DNA from: Chloroflexus islandicus
GTDB taxonomy: Bacteria > Chloroflexota > Chloroflexia > Chloroflexales > Chloroflexaceae
Reading direction: 5' to 3'
Assembly (NCBI RefSeq): GCF_001650695.1
Contig: NZ_LWQS01000103.1
Span: forward strand, 1-64,000
DNA length: 64,000 nt
Of the stretch, positions 51,758 through 64,000 are shown in pieces; the first letter of the stretch is position 1, and every line of letters starts with the position of its first letter. Under the pieces are notes generated by a model. That model saw only the letters and a program-made list of their open reading frames with translations, ran no database searches and was not told where the DNA came from. Made by a program: the position numbers and the translations under genes.

Positions 51758-52657
51758 GTGCAAGCAGAGGTGCGACTCAGTATCATTATTCCGTGCTATA
51801 ACGCAGCGGCGACGCTTGGCGAACAACTGGCGGCGCTGGCCGATCAACAGTGGGATCGGCCATGGGAAGTGATCGTAGCCGACAATGGGTCGCGTGATGA
51901 TTCGCGGCGGGTTGCAGCCAGTTTCCTCGCGCGCATGCCCAACCTGCGCATGATCGATGCCAGCGCCCGCCGGGGCGGCGCCTTTGCGCGCAACGAGGGG
52001 GCGCGGCATGCGCGTGGCACGGCGCTCGCTTTTGTCGATGCCGATGATGTGGTAGCGCCGGGGTGGGTGGCAGCGATTGGCAATGCGCTTGATCGCCATC
52101 CGTTTGTCGCTTCCCGGTTTGATATTGATCGCCTGAACCGGCATTCGTGGCTGAGCCGTATCCGGCGCAACCCACAGGCCGATGGTCTGCAACAGGTGAG
52201 TTATCCGCCCCATCTGCCGCATGCCGGTGGTTGCGGGTTGGCCATCGAACGGGCATTGCACGAGCAGGTGGGGGGCTTTGATGAGACGTTGTTGCGCTTG
52301 ATGGATACCGACTACTGCTTCCGCGTGCAGTTGCAGTGTCAGGTTGCCTTGGCTTTTGTGCCGGAAGCGCTGGTCTACGTTCGTTATCGCGATACGCTGC
52401 GCGGGATGTTGCGCCAGACTCGCGAGCGCGCGATTGCGAATGTTGCGCTGGCGCGCCGGTACGGTGGCGATCGGTATGCTCACCGGCGTTCATTATCGCC
52501 GTGGTTGGCCTATACCCGGCGATGGATGCGCCAATTGATCCGCGCCACCCGCATTCGCCGGCGTGAACAGTTAGCGGAATGGTTGCGTATGAATGCGTGG
52601 TTGATCGGCTTGTTGCAAGCAAGTTGGCGCTACCGTTGCCCGCCGTTGGCGATTTAA
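51758..52657 (+). CDS. Glycosyltransferase family 2
   Basis: The 299-residue GT-A enzyme has the opening LSIIIPCYNAAATLGEQLAA, the nucleotide contact VIVADNGSRDDS and the metal site FVDADD, then an acceptor region GGFDETLLRLMDTDYCFRVQ with the catalytic acid. It starts at GTG after GAGGAGGAG. It is 29 bp upstream of the deacetylase gene. Donor unknown. Confidence 0.9.
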   Translation: MQAEVRLSIIIPCYNAAATLGEQLAALADQQWDRPWEVIVADNGSRDDSRRVAASFLARMPNLRMIDASARRGGAFARNEGARHARGTALAFVDADDVVAPGWVAAIGNALDRHPFVASRFDIDRLNRHSWLSRIRRNPQADGLQQVSYPPHLPHAGGCGLAIERALHEQVGGFDETLLRLMDTDYCFRVQLQCQVALAFVPEALVYVRYRDTLRGMLRQTRERAIANVALARRYGGDRYAHRRSLSPWLAYTRRWMRQLIRATRIRRREQLAEWLRMNAWLIGLLQASWRYRCPPLAI

Positions 52658-52686
52658 GCAATCTTGCGCGCACCGAAAGAGGTGTT

Positions 52687-55154
<2,468 letters not shown>

Positions 55155-55155
55155 T

Positions 55156-55944
55156 ATGCTCAACGTCTTCCGTAGCGCGCGCCGCACGCTCCGCCGTTGG
55201 ATCAAGGGGCCGCATGCCGATCTGGGGTTTAAGCCTCAACCTGACTTCTACTATCTCGCTTCGTTTCCCAAGTCGGGCAATACATGGGTGCGTTTTCTGC
55301 TCGCCAATCTGCTCGCTGGCGAAGAGTTAGGCTTGCAAGGATTTGGCCGGTATGTGCCTGACAGCCACATCAAAGGCGATCTGGCGTATATGGCTGATCC
55401 GGCCACACCGTTCAACCAGATGCGGCCGCGCTTCGTGAAGACCCATCTTCATTATCGCCCAATCTTCCGCCGCGCCATCTACATTGCGCGTGATGGGCGC
55501 GATGCGATGACCTCGTACTACCACTGGCGCAATAAGCGATCGGAGCAGCCGGTCACGCTGCGCGAGATTATCACCGGCAATATCTATTGGGGAAGCTGGT
55601 CGGATCATGTGCTGGGATGGCTCAATAGCGGCTGCGAGCTGCTGGTGGTCAAGTACGAAGACCTCTACGCTGATACTGCCGGTCAAGTGCGCCGCATCCT
55701 CGATTTTTGTGGGATGCAGGCGAGCGATGAACAGATTGCGTCAGCAGTGGCTGCCTCATCGTTCGACCGGATGCGGGCGAAAGAGCAGGCGGCGCAGGGT
55801 GCGGCAACTCCGTTTTTCGTGCGCAAAGGCGGTTCTGGCGATTGGCGCAATCTCTTTTCGCCAGAGGATGAAGAACTCTTTTGGCGTTACCATCGCGCCG
55901 GGATGCTGGCAGCCGGGTATGGCGATCATAGTGGGTCATCGTGA
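55156..55944 (+). CDS. Sulfotransferase domain protein
   Basis: This 262-residue PAPS-dependent sulfotransferase has the 5'-phosphosulfate loop ASFPKSGNTWVRFLLANLL, a putative catalytic His in KTHLHYRP, the 3'-phosphate contacts in IARDGRDAMTSYYHW, and a C-terminal FFVRKGGSGDWRN loop, as in cytosolic SULT-like enzymes. GGAGGG precedes the ATG, one base after the PAPS-synthase stop. It probably adds sulfate to the polysaccharide or a lipid made by this locus. Confidence 0.93.
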   Translation: MLNVFRSARRTLRRWIKGPHADLGFKPQPDFYYLASFPKSGNTWVRFLLANLLAGEELGLQGFGRYVPDSHIKGDLAYMADPATPFNQMRPRFVKTHLHYRPIFRRAIYIARDGRDAMTSYYHWRNKRSEQPVTLREIITGNIYWGSWSDHVLGWLNSGCELLVVKYEDLYADTAGQVRRILDFCGMQASDEQIASAVAASSFDRMRAKEQAAQGAATPFFVRKGGSGDWRNLFSPEDEELFWRYHRAGMLAAGYGDHSGSS

Positions 55945-55956
55945 AGGGAGCAGGCG

Positions 55957-56652
55957 ATGCGCCGGCTACTGATACAGGCGTGGACTGATCTCTGGATGCG
56001 GCGGGCCGGGCCTGACCGGTTCGGCAAGCTGGCTGCGTGGCTCGCCGGTTTGCCGCATGCGCCTTACAAAGCGCGGGTGGCGCTGGCCCATCGCTATCCG
56101 CAAGGCTACATCGCCCCATCCGCCCAACTGAACGGGCGGCGCATCCGGCGTGGCCGGCACGTATTCATCGGTGATGGCGTGGTGATCTACCAGCGCCAAG
56201 ATGGCGGCCCGATCGAGTTAGCCGATTACGTCGAACTCCATCGCGACACGATCATCGAATGCGGGCGCGGCGGTAGCTTGTTCATCGGCGAACGCACCGG
56301 CATCCAGCCGCGCTGCCAGCTTTCGGCGTATGTTGAGCAGATTATCATCGGGCGCGGTTGCCAAATAGCGCCACAGTGCGCCTTCTACCCCTACGATCAC
56401 GGCACTGCCCCCGGTCAAGCCATTGGTCATCAGCCGCTCACCAGTAAAGGGCCAATCGTACTGGAAGATGATGTGTGGCTAGGGTATAGTGTAGTAGTGC
56501 TATCAGGAGTAACGATCGGCGCTGGTACAGTGGTAGGGGCGGGCAGTGTGGTCACGCGCAGCCTGCCGGCAGGGGTGGTTGCGGCAGGTGCGCCGGCGCG
56601 TGTTGTCCGTGAGCGGACGGCACGTGATGTTGGCGAGATTACAACGCGATGA
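55957..56652 (+). CDS. Hexapeptide-repeat acyltransferase
   Basis: The 231-residue protein folds as a left-handed beta-helix of the LbetaH/WbbJ type. Repeats include IRRGRHVFIGDGVVIYQ, then GRGCQIAPQCAFYPYDHG, and the C-terminal block VWLGYSVVVLSGVTIGAGTV ending AAGAPARVVRE. A His in YPYDHG is the likely base. It probably O-acetylates sugars with acetyl-CoA. GAAGGGAG precedes the ATG, 12 bp after the sulfotransferase. Confidence 0.92.
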   Translation: MRRLLIQAWTDLWMRRAGPDRFGKLAAWLAGLPHAPYKARVALAHRYPQGYIAPSAQLNGRRIRRGRHVFIGDGVVIYQRQDGGPIELADYVELHRDTIIECGRGGSLFIGERTGIQPRCQLSAYVEQIIIGRGCQIAPQCAFYPYDHGTAPGQAIGHQPLTSKGPIVLEDDVWLGYSVVVLSGVTIGAGTVVGAGSVVTRSLPAGVVAAGAPARVVRERTARDVGEITTR

Positions 56653-56660
56653 GGTGGCGC

Positions 56661-57641
56661 ATGGCAGCAACGGTAACGGTTGCAATTCCGGTGTACAAAC
56701 GGCTCACCTACGTAGCGCAGGCGATCCGGTCGGTTGCGGCGCAAGAGTATCCTGCCATCGAGTTGATTGTGTCGGATAATGGTTGTAACGGCGATGAGGT
56801 GCTGAATATTGCTCGCGCCAACTACCCGCGCCCGTTTGTCTTTCGCCAGAATCCGGCCTCAGTGCCGATTGTGCCGCATTTCAACCAGTTGCTGGCGGCG
56901 GCGAACGGCGACTATTTCGTGCTGCTGAGCGATGATGACGAGTTGGCGCCGGGCTATCTCGCGGCAATGGTGGCGGCGCTAGAGGCGCATCCTGACGCGG
57001 CGGCGGCTATCTCGCGGGTTGAGGTGCTCGATGAGCAGGATCGGGTGGTGGGTTCAACCGCTGACCGGCCCTTGCCGCCGCGTCGTATGAGCGGGCCTGA
57101 TTGGATTACGCGCTGGGGGTATCATGAGCACAAGTTTATCTGCTTTACCACCAATCTGGCCCGCACGGCAGAATTGCGCGCCGTGGGAGGGTATCCTGAC
57201 TTTGATGGCGGGAATGGGGTGGACAATGCGTTGTTGGTCGCGTTGAGCATCGAGCGCGGGATCGTGTATTGTGACGAAGCGACCTTTCGCCATCGCATCT
57301 ACGATACCAGTTTCGGCAAGTCGGTCCGCGTGACGAGTTTGGCCCGCGCCTCGCGCCAATTTCTCGCCTTTCTCGATCGCCATCCCACCTTGCGCGCCTA
57401 TGCGCAGCGCCATCCACGCGAGTGGGCTGCCTGCCGGGCGGCGATGACCCGCGTGATCTGGACGACCTATTACGGGCGGTGGCGTAATCTCTACCGTGGC
57501 CGTGAGGCGTATGTGCAATGGTTAACCGCCGGCTTTGCGTTGCCCTTCATTCCCGCCTACTACCGGCGCGCCATCCCAGAGATTATCTATTCATTGCCGG
57601 CGATTGGGCCGTTAGCGCGCCGCCGGCTAGCGGTGCGGTGA
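56661..57641 (+). CDS. Glycosyltransferase family 2
   Basis: The ~326-residue GT-A protein starts VTVAIPVYKRLTYVAQAI, with the nucleotide site LIVSDNGCNGDEV and the metal motif LLSDDDELAPGYL, and a later region GGNGVDNALLVALSIERG. GAGG five bases before ATG 56661 supports this start over 56649, which would overlap the acyltransferase by ATGA. Donor and acceptor are unknown. Confidence 0.9.
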   Translation: MAATVTVAIPVYKRLTYVAQAIRSVAAQEYPAIELIVSDNGCNGDEVLNIARANYPRPFVFRQNPASVPIVPHFNQLLAAANGDYFVLLSDDDELAPGYLAAMVAALEAHPDAAAAISRVEVLDEQDRVVGSTADRPLPPRRMSGPDWITRWGYHEHKFICFTTNLARTAELRAVGGYPDFDGGNGVDNALLVALSIERGIVYCDEATFRHRIYDTSFGKSVRVTSLARASRQFLAFLDRHPTLRAYAQRHPREWAACRAAMTRVIWTTYYGRWRNLYRGREAYVQWLTAGFALPFIPAYYRRAIPEIIYSLPAIGPLARRRLAVR

Positions 57642-57645
57642 AGCG

Positions 57646-58938
57646 ATGCGGGTTGTTCACCTCAGCACCAACGACATCAGTGGCGGTGCGGCACGGGCGG
57701 CGTATCGCCTACACCGGGCATTGCTCACGCTCGGTTGTCCGTCGACGATGCTGGTTGCGAACCGGCGCAGCCATGATCCAACGGTCCAAGCATTGCCAGC
57801 GCCGGACGATCTGATCGGATATTGGCGGCGGCGCTGGCGTGGGTGGCAAATCCGGCGGGCAATGCAGCCGTACCGGCAAACCCGTCCGGTTGGGTTAGAG
57901 CCGTTTAGCGATGATCGGAGCCGGTATGGCAGCGAGTTGGTGCAGGCGCTGCCGCCGTGTGATGTCGTCAATCTGCATTGGGTGGCCGGATTCGTCGATT
58001 ATCCCTCCTTCTTTCGCACCGTACCGCGCCGGGTGCCGGTGGTGTGGCGGCTGTCAGACCAGCAGCCATTTACCGGCGGGTGCCATTATGATGAAGGGTG
58101 CGGGCGCTATACTGCCGCTTGTGGCGCCTGCCCGCAGCTCGGTTCGCATGACGAACGTGACCTCTCGCACCAGATTTGGGCGCGCAAGCGGGATGCGCTG
58201 GCGGCGGTGCCTCCCGGCCGGTTGCATATTGTGGCGTTGAATCGGTGGATAGCGGCTGAAGTGCAGCGTAGTTCGCTCTTTGGCCATTTGCCGGTGCATA
58301 TTATTCCCAACGGATTGGATACGACCATCTTCTCGCCAGCCGATCGCACCCATGCGCGGGTTGTGCTCGGCTTGCCCTTGCAAGCCAAAATTGTGCTCTT
58401 TGTGGCTGTGTCGGTTGACAACCGGCGCAAGGGGTTTGCCCAATTGGCAGCGGCGTTAGCAGGTCTCAGCGACGAGCCGGATTTGGTGTTAGTGTCGATT
58501 GGTAAAAATCCGCCGCCATTGGCCGCGCCGATTGCCCACCATCCGCTCGGCGTGGTCGAGGATGATAGCCGGTTGGCCTTGATTTATAGCGCGGCTGATC
58601 TTTTTGTTATTCCCTCGTTGCAAGACAATATGCCAAGTACGGTTCTTGAGTCGTTGGCATGTGGCACGCCGGTGGTGGGCTTTGATACCGGCGGCATTAG
58701 CGAGTTGGTGCGGCCCGGCCAAACTGGTTGGCTGGCGCCGGTGGGGAATGTCGAAGGCCTGCGCGAGGCATTACGCCGCTTGCTACGCAACGATGACGAA
58801 CGGCTGGCGATGGGGCGCCGGGGCCGCGAGATTGCGCTGGCCGAGTACCGGCAAGAGCTACAAGCTCAGCGTTATCTCGAACTCTACCGCCAGATCACGG
58901 TGAAGCCAGTTATGAGGACATTGTCTCGGAGAAGGTGA
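57646..58938 (+). CDS. Glycosyltransferase family 4 (WcaC-like)
   Basis: The 430-residue GT-B protein begins MRVVHLSTNDISGGAARAAY and has a cysteine-rich insertion (GGCHYDEGCGRYTAACGACP) with the W-R-L-SDQQPFTGGC context seen in WcaC-like colanic acid transferases. The C-terminal half has LNRWIAAEV, IIPNGLDTTIF, then FVIPSLQDNMPSTVLESLAC and FDTGGISELV with the E-x7-E region. It follows the GT2 gene by 4 bp and is the last gene of this run before a 211-bp gap. Confidence 0.92.
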   Translation: MRVVHLSTNDISGGAARAAYRLHRALLTLGCPSTMLVANRRSHDPTVQALPAPDDLIGYWRRRWRGWQIRRAMQPYRQTRPVGLEPFSDDRSRYGSELVQALPPCDVVNLHWVAGFVDYPSFFRTVPRRVPVVWRLSDQQPFTGGCHYDEGCGRYTAACGACPQLGSHDERDLSHQIWARKRDALAAVPPGRLHIVALNRWIAAEVQRSSLFGHLPVHIIPNGLDTTIFSPADRTHARVVLGLPLQAKIVLFVAVSVDNRRKGFAQLAAALAGLSDEPDLVLVSIGKNPPPLAAPIAHHPLGVVEDDSRLALIYSAADLFVIPSLQDNMPSTVLESLACGTPVVGFDTGGISELVRPGQTGWLAPVGNVEGLREALRRLLRNDDERLAMGRRGREIALAEYRQELQAQRYLELYRQITVKPVMRTLSRRR

Positions 58939-59149
58939 ACGTTTTGTCATAACGATGTTCTGTAGGTGACATCTCACTGTCACGTCAACCGGTTACAACT
59001 AGTGTGCAATAATGATACTATTCGCCATTTAGGTCTGTCCTCTTGGCTCACAATGCTCCACGCTTACAGACCAGCGTTCGTTACCGGTTTAGCCTTTCTT
59101 TCTGGTGCGTAATGGCTAGCGACATTGCGTGCATCGCGTGGAGGGTCGC

Positions 59150-60559
59150 TTGGAACTCAGAAACTATCTCCTCTTTGTGTGGCGTTGGGCGTGGTTGATC
59201 CTGCTCTTTGCCGCAATCGGCGCAGGCATTGGCTTTGCCTATTCCCAAACCCAACCTCGCCTGTATGCCGCCTCAACCATGCTCATGGTGAATCAGGATC
59301 AGGGTAACTTTGCCCGGCCTTCCCCCACCTTCGATGATTTGCGCGCGCGCGAACGGTACGCGCTGACGGTGCGCCAGCTCTTGCTGGTGCGACCAGTGTT
59401 GCAACGGGCGGCTGAGATGGTGGATGGCGTGACCGCTACCCAACTGGCAGCCCGCGCAAGCACGGCTGATGTCGGCAAGACAGAACTGTTTGTGCTGACG
59501 GTGCAGGATACCGATCGCCAGCGTGCAGTAGTGTTAGCCGATGCGATCGTGGCTTCGTTCCGCGCGCTTGAGCGTGACCTGCTTGATAATCCGTATGCGC
59601 AGGGATCGAGCTTGATCGTCGTCGATCCGGCCTATGCCAAGCGCAATCCGGTTAGCCCTGATTATGCCCGCAATATTATTCTGAGCGTTTTTATCGCTGT
59701 TTTAATTGCCATAGTGATCGGCTTTCTCTACGACTATTTCAACACCCGGATTAAAGATGAGGGCGATCTTGAGCGGCGCGGCGGCGGGCGTCCGTTAGTA
59801 GTTGTGGGCAAACTGAAGGGCAATACACCGGCGGCGCAATTGGTGACGCTGACCGATCCAACCTCGCTGGATGCCGAATCTTACCGGATGTTTCGGCTCC
59901 ATCTCGATGCGCTGGCCGCTGCCGAGCGCCCGCAGGTGATTGCCGTCATTAGCGCAGCAGCCGGCGAAGGGCGTAGCCTGACGGCGGCTAATTTGGCGAT
60001 GGCGTTAGCCCAAACTGGACGGCGCGTGGTCTTGGTGGATGCTAATCTGCGCCATCCAACCATTCACACCTTCTTTGATCTCGCCAATCAAGGCGGGCTG
60101 TCGAATCTGCTGGGTGGTTCAGCGCAAGCGATCGAGCCGTTCCTGCGCGTGACCGTTCAGCCTGATCTCTATGTGCTGACGGCAGGGAATATGGCGGGGT
60201 TGCCGGCGCAATTGTTGGGTGGGCCGCAACTCGAGCGGGTGCTCAACGGGTTGCGCCAGCACGCCGATGTGATCATCATCGATACAGCGCCGTTGCTGCT
60301 GTTTGCCGATACGACCTTGCTGCTGCGGGCGGTTGACACCACGCTGGCCGTTGTGCGCGCCAATCGCACCACTGAGGGCGAATTGCGCCAAATGCTCGAT
60401 CTGTTGCGCCAAACGGAAATCGGTTGCATGGGTGTGGTGCTGAACAACGTGAACAAGCGCCCGCGACGATTGCCATTTCCCAAAGAGCAACGCACCCGAC
60501 CGGTTGTCTCGTTGCCGGTGTCTAATCGGAGCGAGACGGTGGGTGATGCAGGAGATTGA
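59150..60559 (+). CDS. Wzc/CpsD-like chain-length protein with altered P-loop
   Basis: The ~469-residue protein joins a Wzz-like membrane region (helices near residues 8-32 and 175-197) to a ParA/BY-kinase-like domain. Its Walker A reads SAAAGEGRSLTAANLA, with Arg (CGT) where Lys is expected; Walker A' reads LVDANLRHP rather than DADLRRP, while Walker B IIIDTAPLLLF is kept. The C-terminus has no tyrosine cluster. Kinase activity may be lost. A TTG start at 59150 is favoured by GGAGG upstream; GTG 59129 is possible. Confidence 0.88.
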   Translation: MELRNYLLFVWRWAWLILLFAAIGAGIGFAYSQTQPRLYAASTMLMVNQDQGNFARPSPTFDDLRARERYALTVRQLLLVRPVLQRAAEMVDGVTATQLAARASTADVGKTELFVLTVQDTDRQRAVVLADAIVASFRALERDLLDNPYAQGSSLIVVDPAYAKRNPVSPDYARNIILSVFIAVLIAIVIGFLYDYFNTRIKDEGDLERRGGGRPLVVVGKLKGNTPAAQLVTLTDPTSLDAESYRMFRLHLDALAAAERPQVIAVISAAAGEGRSLTAANLAMALAQTGRRVVLVDANLRHPTIHTFFDLANQGGLSNLLGGSAQAIEPFLRVTVQPDLYVLTAGNMAGLPAQLLGGPQLERVLNGLRQHADVIIIDTAPLLLFADTTLLLRAVDTTLAVVRANRTTEGELRQMLDLLRQTEIGCMGVVLNNVNKRPRRLPFPKEQRTRPVVSLPVSNRSETVGDAGD

Positions 60560-60562
60560 ACC

Positions 60563-62077
60563 ATGCAACGTTTTTGGCTCTTGGTGATTGCGATATGGGT
60601 GTTGCTGCTGAATGCGTGTAGCCAACCAGCCGCCACCGATACCGAACCGGTTGTTGCATCGCCTGCGCCAACGGCTGTCGCCTCGCCTGCGCCAACGGCT
60701 GCTCCAGCGATTGTGAATGGAACATTGATCGCAAATGGCCGGGTACAGCCAGTCACGGTGCTCGATCTGAGCTTTGTTAGCGCCGGTTCGGTGGCTGAAG
60801 TGCTGGTCAAGCCGGGTGATCGGGTGCGTGCCGGTGATATTATCGCGAGCCTTGATATTCGCACGCTCGATTTGGCGGTGGCTGAGGCGAAGGTAGCGTT
60901 GTCTGAAGCGCAGGCCAATTACGAGCTCTTGATTAGTGGGGCGACGCCGGAACAAATCGAACAGGCCCAAGCCGAGATTGCCCGCGCCCGTGCGCGCTTG
61001 GCCGATGGCCGCACCAATGTGACCCAGAGCGATATTGCCGCAGCTCAGGCTGAATTACGCGAAGCCCGCGCTGTGCTGGAACGGCTGCGTAAAGGGATTA
61101 CACCCGAAGATCGGGCGCGGTTGGAGGCAGCTATCGCCGAGGCCAAGGCTCGTTTGCAGACCCGGATTAATAACCTAGCCGGGGAAAAGACCCAGCTTGA
61201 GTCGCAGATCGAGCGATTGGCCAACGACCTGCGTAATGCACAAGATGACTATTCGCGCACCAAGTGGGCAAACGAGCAGATTGTGGCTGGCGGCGGTCAA
61301 TTGACCCAAGCGCAGATCGACAATGAAACGCGTCTGCTGCGCGCGGTCGAAAATGCTGAGCGACGGTTGCAAGAAGCGCGGGTTGCGCTTGAGACGGTGC
61401 GCCAAAACGAGTTTAGCGAAATTGCTGCGTATCGGGCTGAAGTTGAGCAGGCTGAAGCGTTGTTGGCTGATGCCTCGCGTCCGGCCACCCCTGACCAAAT
61501 TGCCGCTGCTGAAAAGCGCATCTTACAAGCAGAGGCGCGGTTGGCGCAACTGACCATCAATCATCCGAATGAAGTGGCAGTCTACGAAGCTGAGTTGCGC
61601 AAAGCCGAGGCTGATTTGGCACGCTTGACAGCCGGACCAGCCAGTGCCCAGATTGCGATCGCCCAAGCGCGCATCGAGCGCGCCGAGATCGAGTTGCGCA
61701 AGATCGAACTCAACCGCGAACGCTATCAGATCCGCGCTCCGATTAACGCAACTGTGGTGAGTGTCAATGCCCAACCCGGCCAGACGGTTGAGGCTAGCCA
61801 GCGAGTTATTACCATCGCTACCCTCGATCAGTGGCAGATTGTGGTGCCCAATCTCAGCGAAATCCACATTAGTTTGGTGCAAGAGAACGATCCGGTGACA
61901 ATCAGCTTCATTGCCTTGCCTGATGTGCGCTTAAGCGGGCGGGTGAGCTACATCGAGCCGGTTGGCCAAGAGAGTGGGATTGGCACGATCTATACGGTGC
62001 GCATTACGCCCGATAGCTGGGATCCGCGCTTGCGCTGGAATATGAATGCGCAAGTGACGTTTTCGGCAGGCAGCTAA
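60563..62077 (+). CDS. HlyD-type membrane-fusion lipoprotein
   Basis: The 504-residue protein begins with a lipoprotein signal (VLLLNAC, Cys19) and a doubled SPAPTA linker. A biotinyl-lipoyl-like half (SAGSVAEVLVKPGDRVRAGD) leads into a long coiled coil (~residues 100-330), the second half (YQIRAPINATVVSVNAQPGQ) and a beta-barrel (VRLSGRVSYIEPVG). These are periplasmic-adaptor features of efflux or export systems. It starts 3 bp after the Wzc-like gene; no pump gene adjoins. Confidence 0.9.
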   Translation: MQRFWLLVIAIWVLLLNACSQPAATDTEPVVASPAPTAVASPAPTAAPAIVNGTLIANGRVQPVTVLDLSFVSAGSVAEVLVKPGDRVRAGDIIASLDIRTLDLAVAEAKVALSEAQANYELLISGATPEQIEQAQAEIARARARLADGRTNVTQSDIAAAQAELREARAVLERLRKGITPEDRARLEAAIAEAKARLQTRINNLAGEKTQLESQIERLANDLRNAQDDYSRTKWANEQIVAGGGQLTQAQIDNETRLLRAVENAERRLQEARVALETVRQNEFSEIAAYRAEVEQAEALLADASRPATPDQIAAAEKRILQAEARLAQLTINHPNEVAVYEAELRKAEADLARLTAGPASAQIAIAQARIERAEIELRKIELNRERYQIRAPINATVVSVNAQPGQTVEASQRVITIATLDQWQIVVPNLSEIHISLVQENDPVTISFIALPDVRLSGRVSYIEPVGQESGIGTIYTVRITPDSWDPRLRWNMNAQVTFSAGS

Positions 62078-62251
62078 TGGCGCTGCTGGCTGGCTGTTGG
62101 CGCGTATCTCCGATCATTGCGAGACTGTGCCAGCGCACAGTGACGCTGGGGGTGTTTCCCCGGCGCAATAGCAACGCAAGAGCAACCTGCTGATGACTTG
62201 CACACCGGTTTATTTGGTTCACAGAGTGTCAAACGCTCAGGAGGGATCGCA

Positions 62252-63292
62252 ATGACGGCTACACCTGCTCCCCATGCTCTGATTACTGGCGGCGCTGGTT
62301 ATATTGGCTCACTGTTAACCGGTGTGCTCCTCAATCAAGGGTGGTCGGTCACGGTAGTTGATGACCTGCTCTTTGGCGGCACATCGCTGCTTGGCTATTG
62401 GCACCATCCCCGCTTCCGCTTTACCAAAGGCGATGTCTGTGATCCGGCGACATTACGGGCGAGCGCTGGTGAGATTGCGGCCGGTGATCTGCCGCCGGCG
62501 CGGTTCGATGCGGTGATCCATCTGGCCGCCATCGTTGGCTTCCCAGCCTGCCAGATGGTAGGGCCGCAGGTGGCATGGCGCTACAACTTCGAGGGCACCA
62601 AGCGGGTCTTTGCAGTGGCTGATGCGGCGCACGTTGAGCGATTTGTCTTTGCTTCGACCTACAGCAATTACGGTTTGTCAGCCGATGGCAAGCCGGTCAC
62701 TGAAGAATCACCGCTCAACCCGCAGTCGCTCTATGCCGAAACCAAAATTGCCGCCGAGCAATATCTGCGTGAACAGACGGCCGGCGCAACCACGATGCCG
62801 ATCCTCTTCCGCTTTGCTACGCTGTTTGGCATTTCGCCACGTACCCGCTTCGATCTGATTGTCAATCAGTTTGTGCTGGAAGCAATGACGCGCCGCAAGT
62901 TGATCATCTATCAGCGCGGTTATGCCCGCTCATTTGTGCATGTGCGCGATGTTTGTGACGCGATCCTGCTTGGCTTGACAGCATCACCTGCGATTGTCAA
63001 CCGCGAAATCTTTAATGTCGGCAGTGACGAGGGCAACTACACCAAGGACGAAATTGTGGCGCTGGTGCAGCGCTATATCGAGGGGACGGTGGTCGAATAC
63101 AAAGACCTGACCTTCGGCGGCGATATGCGCGATATTCGCGTCTCGTTCGCTAAGATTCGCGAGCGGCTCGGTTTCAAACCGCGTATCAGCGTCGAACAAG
63201 GTATTCGCGAGGTGGCCAGCGTGTTGTTGAATGGCGTGATCAAAGACGCGCTCGATAGCCAATATCGCAACGCGCAGTTTATCGTCCAGTAG
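62252..63292 (+). CDS. NAD-dependent nucleotide-sugar epimerase/dehydratase
   Basis: The 346-residue extended SDR has the cofactor motif LITGGAGYIGSLL, an Asp at the end of strand two (VVDDLLFGG), IHLAAIVG, and the catalytic YxxxK in SLYAETKIAAEQYL with an upstream Ser/Thr in ASTYSNYG. It acts on a nucleotide-activated sugar. CAGGAGG precedes the ATG. The gap 62078-62251 before it shows no gene. Confidence 0.92.
   Translation: MTATPAPHALITGGAGYIGSLLTGVLLNQGWSVTVVDDLLFGGTSLLGYWHHPRFRFTKGDVCDPATLRASAGEIAAGDLPPARFDAVIHLAAIVGFPACQMVGPQVAWRYNFEGTKRVFAVADAAHVERFVFASTYSNYGLSADGKPVTEESPLNPQSLYAETKIAAEQYLREQTAGATTMPILFRFATLFGISPRTRFDLIVNQFVLEAMTRRKLIIYQRGYARSFVHVRDVCDAILLGLTASPAIVNREIFNVGSDEGNYTKDEIVALVQRYIEGTVVEYKDLTFGGDMRDIRVSFAKIRERLGFKPRISVEQGIREVASVLLNGVIKDALDSQYRNAQFIVQ

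Positions 63293-64000
<708 letters not shown>

Overview
The window is a 64 kb piece of a GC-rich, densely coded bacterial chromosome. The best guess is a filamentous anoxygenic phototroph of the Chloroflexus group (Chloroflexota). This is inferred from a carotenoid lycopene cyclase, a compact five-helix SdhC with SdhA and SdhB, a tmRNA whose tag ends LALAA, Chloroflexota-like MoxR and AAA+ ATPases, and many GC-rich palindromic intergenic repeats. No 16S rRNA or other definitive marker is present, so the genus is an inference.

Region 1 (0.3-14 kb) is housekeeping. It holds an SRPBCC protein and NAD kinase on the minus strand. On the plus strand is a MoxR ATPase followed by an unusual membrane protein that joins an ECF-sigma-like head to an anti-sigma-like zinc finger, a transmembrane helix and a large external domain. 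A tight operon follows: a photolyase split into two genes in permuted order, an SDR reductase, MoaD, MoaE and the DNA glycosylase MutM. Then come an orphan response regulator, an HD hydrolase, a cystathionine synthase/lyase-family enzyme, a glycosyltransferase and a CcrM-like DNA methyltransferase.

Region 2 (14-24 kb) holds sdhCAB on the minus strand with a good sigma-70-type promoter, a large AAA+ ATPase, a three-gene envelope operon (calcium-loop membrane protein, glucosaminidase-like protein, degenerate LytM protein) and a TPR membrane protein.

Region 3 (24-42 kb) alternates single genes with repeat-rich gaps. A vapBC-like toxin-antitoxin pair sits between two copies of a ~350 bp repeat block. 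The tmRNA gene lies next to it with its own promoter. Further genes are an acyl-CoA synthetase, an esterase and NarL-type histidine kinase operon, a 2-oxoadipate dioxygenase (DUF1338), a glutaredoxin, YceI, OsmC, lycopene cyclase, three tandem paralogous membrane proteins (the first apparently starting at ACG), a 22-bp tandem array, aroB, a 44-residue membrane peptide and moeA. A stand-alone CoxL-type molybdoenzyme subunit (42.3-44.6 kb) closes this part. MoaD, MoaE and MoeA would all serve its cofactor.

Region 4 (44.7-64 kb) is a long plus-strand surface-polysaccharide locus. It encodes a Wzm/Wzt-type ABC exporter, a VanZ-LamG-like protein, a sugar-dehydrogenase/cytochrome c fusion, a nucleotide-sugar dehydrogenase, glycosyltransferases, a polysaccharide deacetylase, a fused ATP sulfurylase/APS kinase (PAPS synthesis), a sulfotransferase, a hexapeptide acyltransferase, a Wzc-like chain-length protein with an altered Walker A motif, a lipoprotein HlyD-type adaptor and two nucleotide-sugar epimerases, the last cut by the window end. 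Together they suggest a sulfated, acylated exopolysaccharide.
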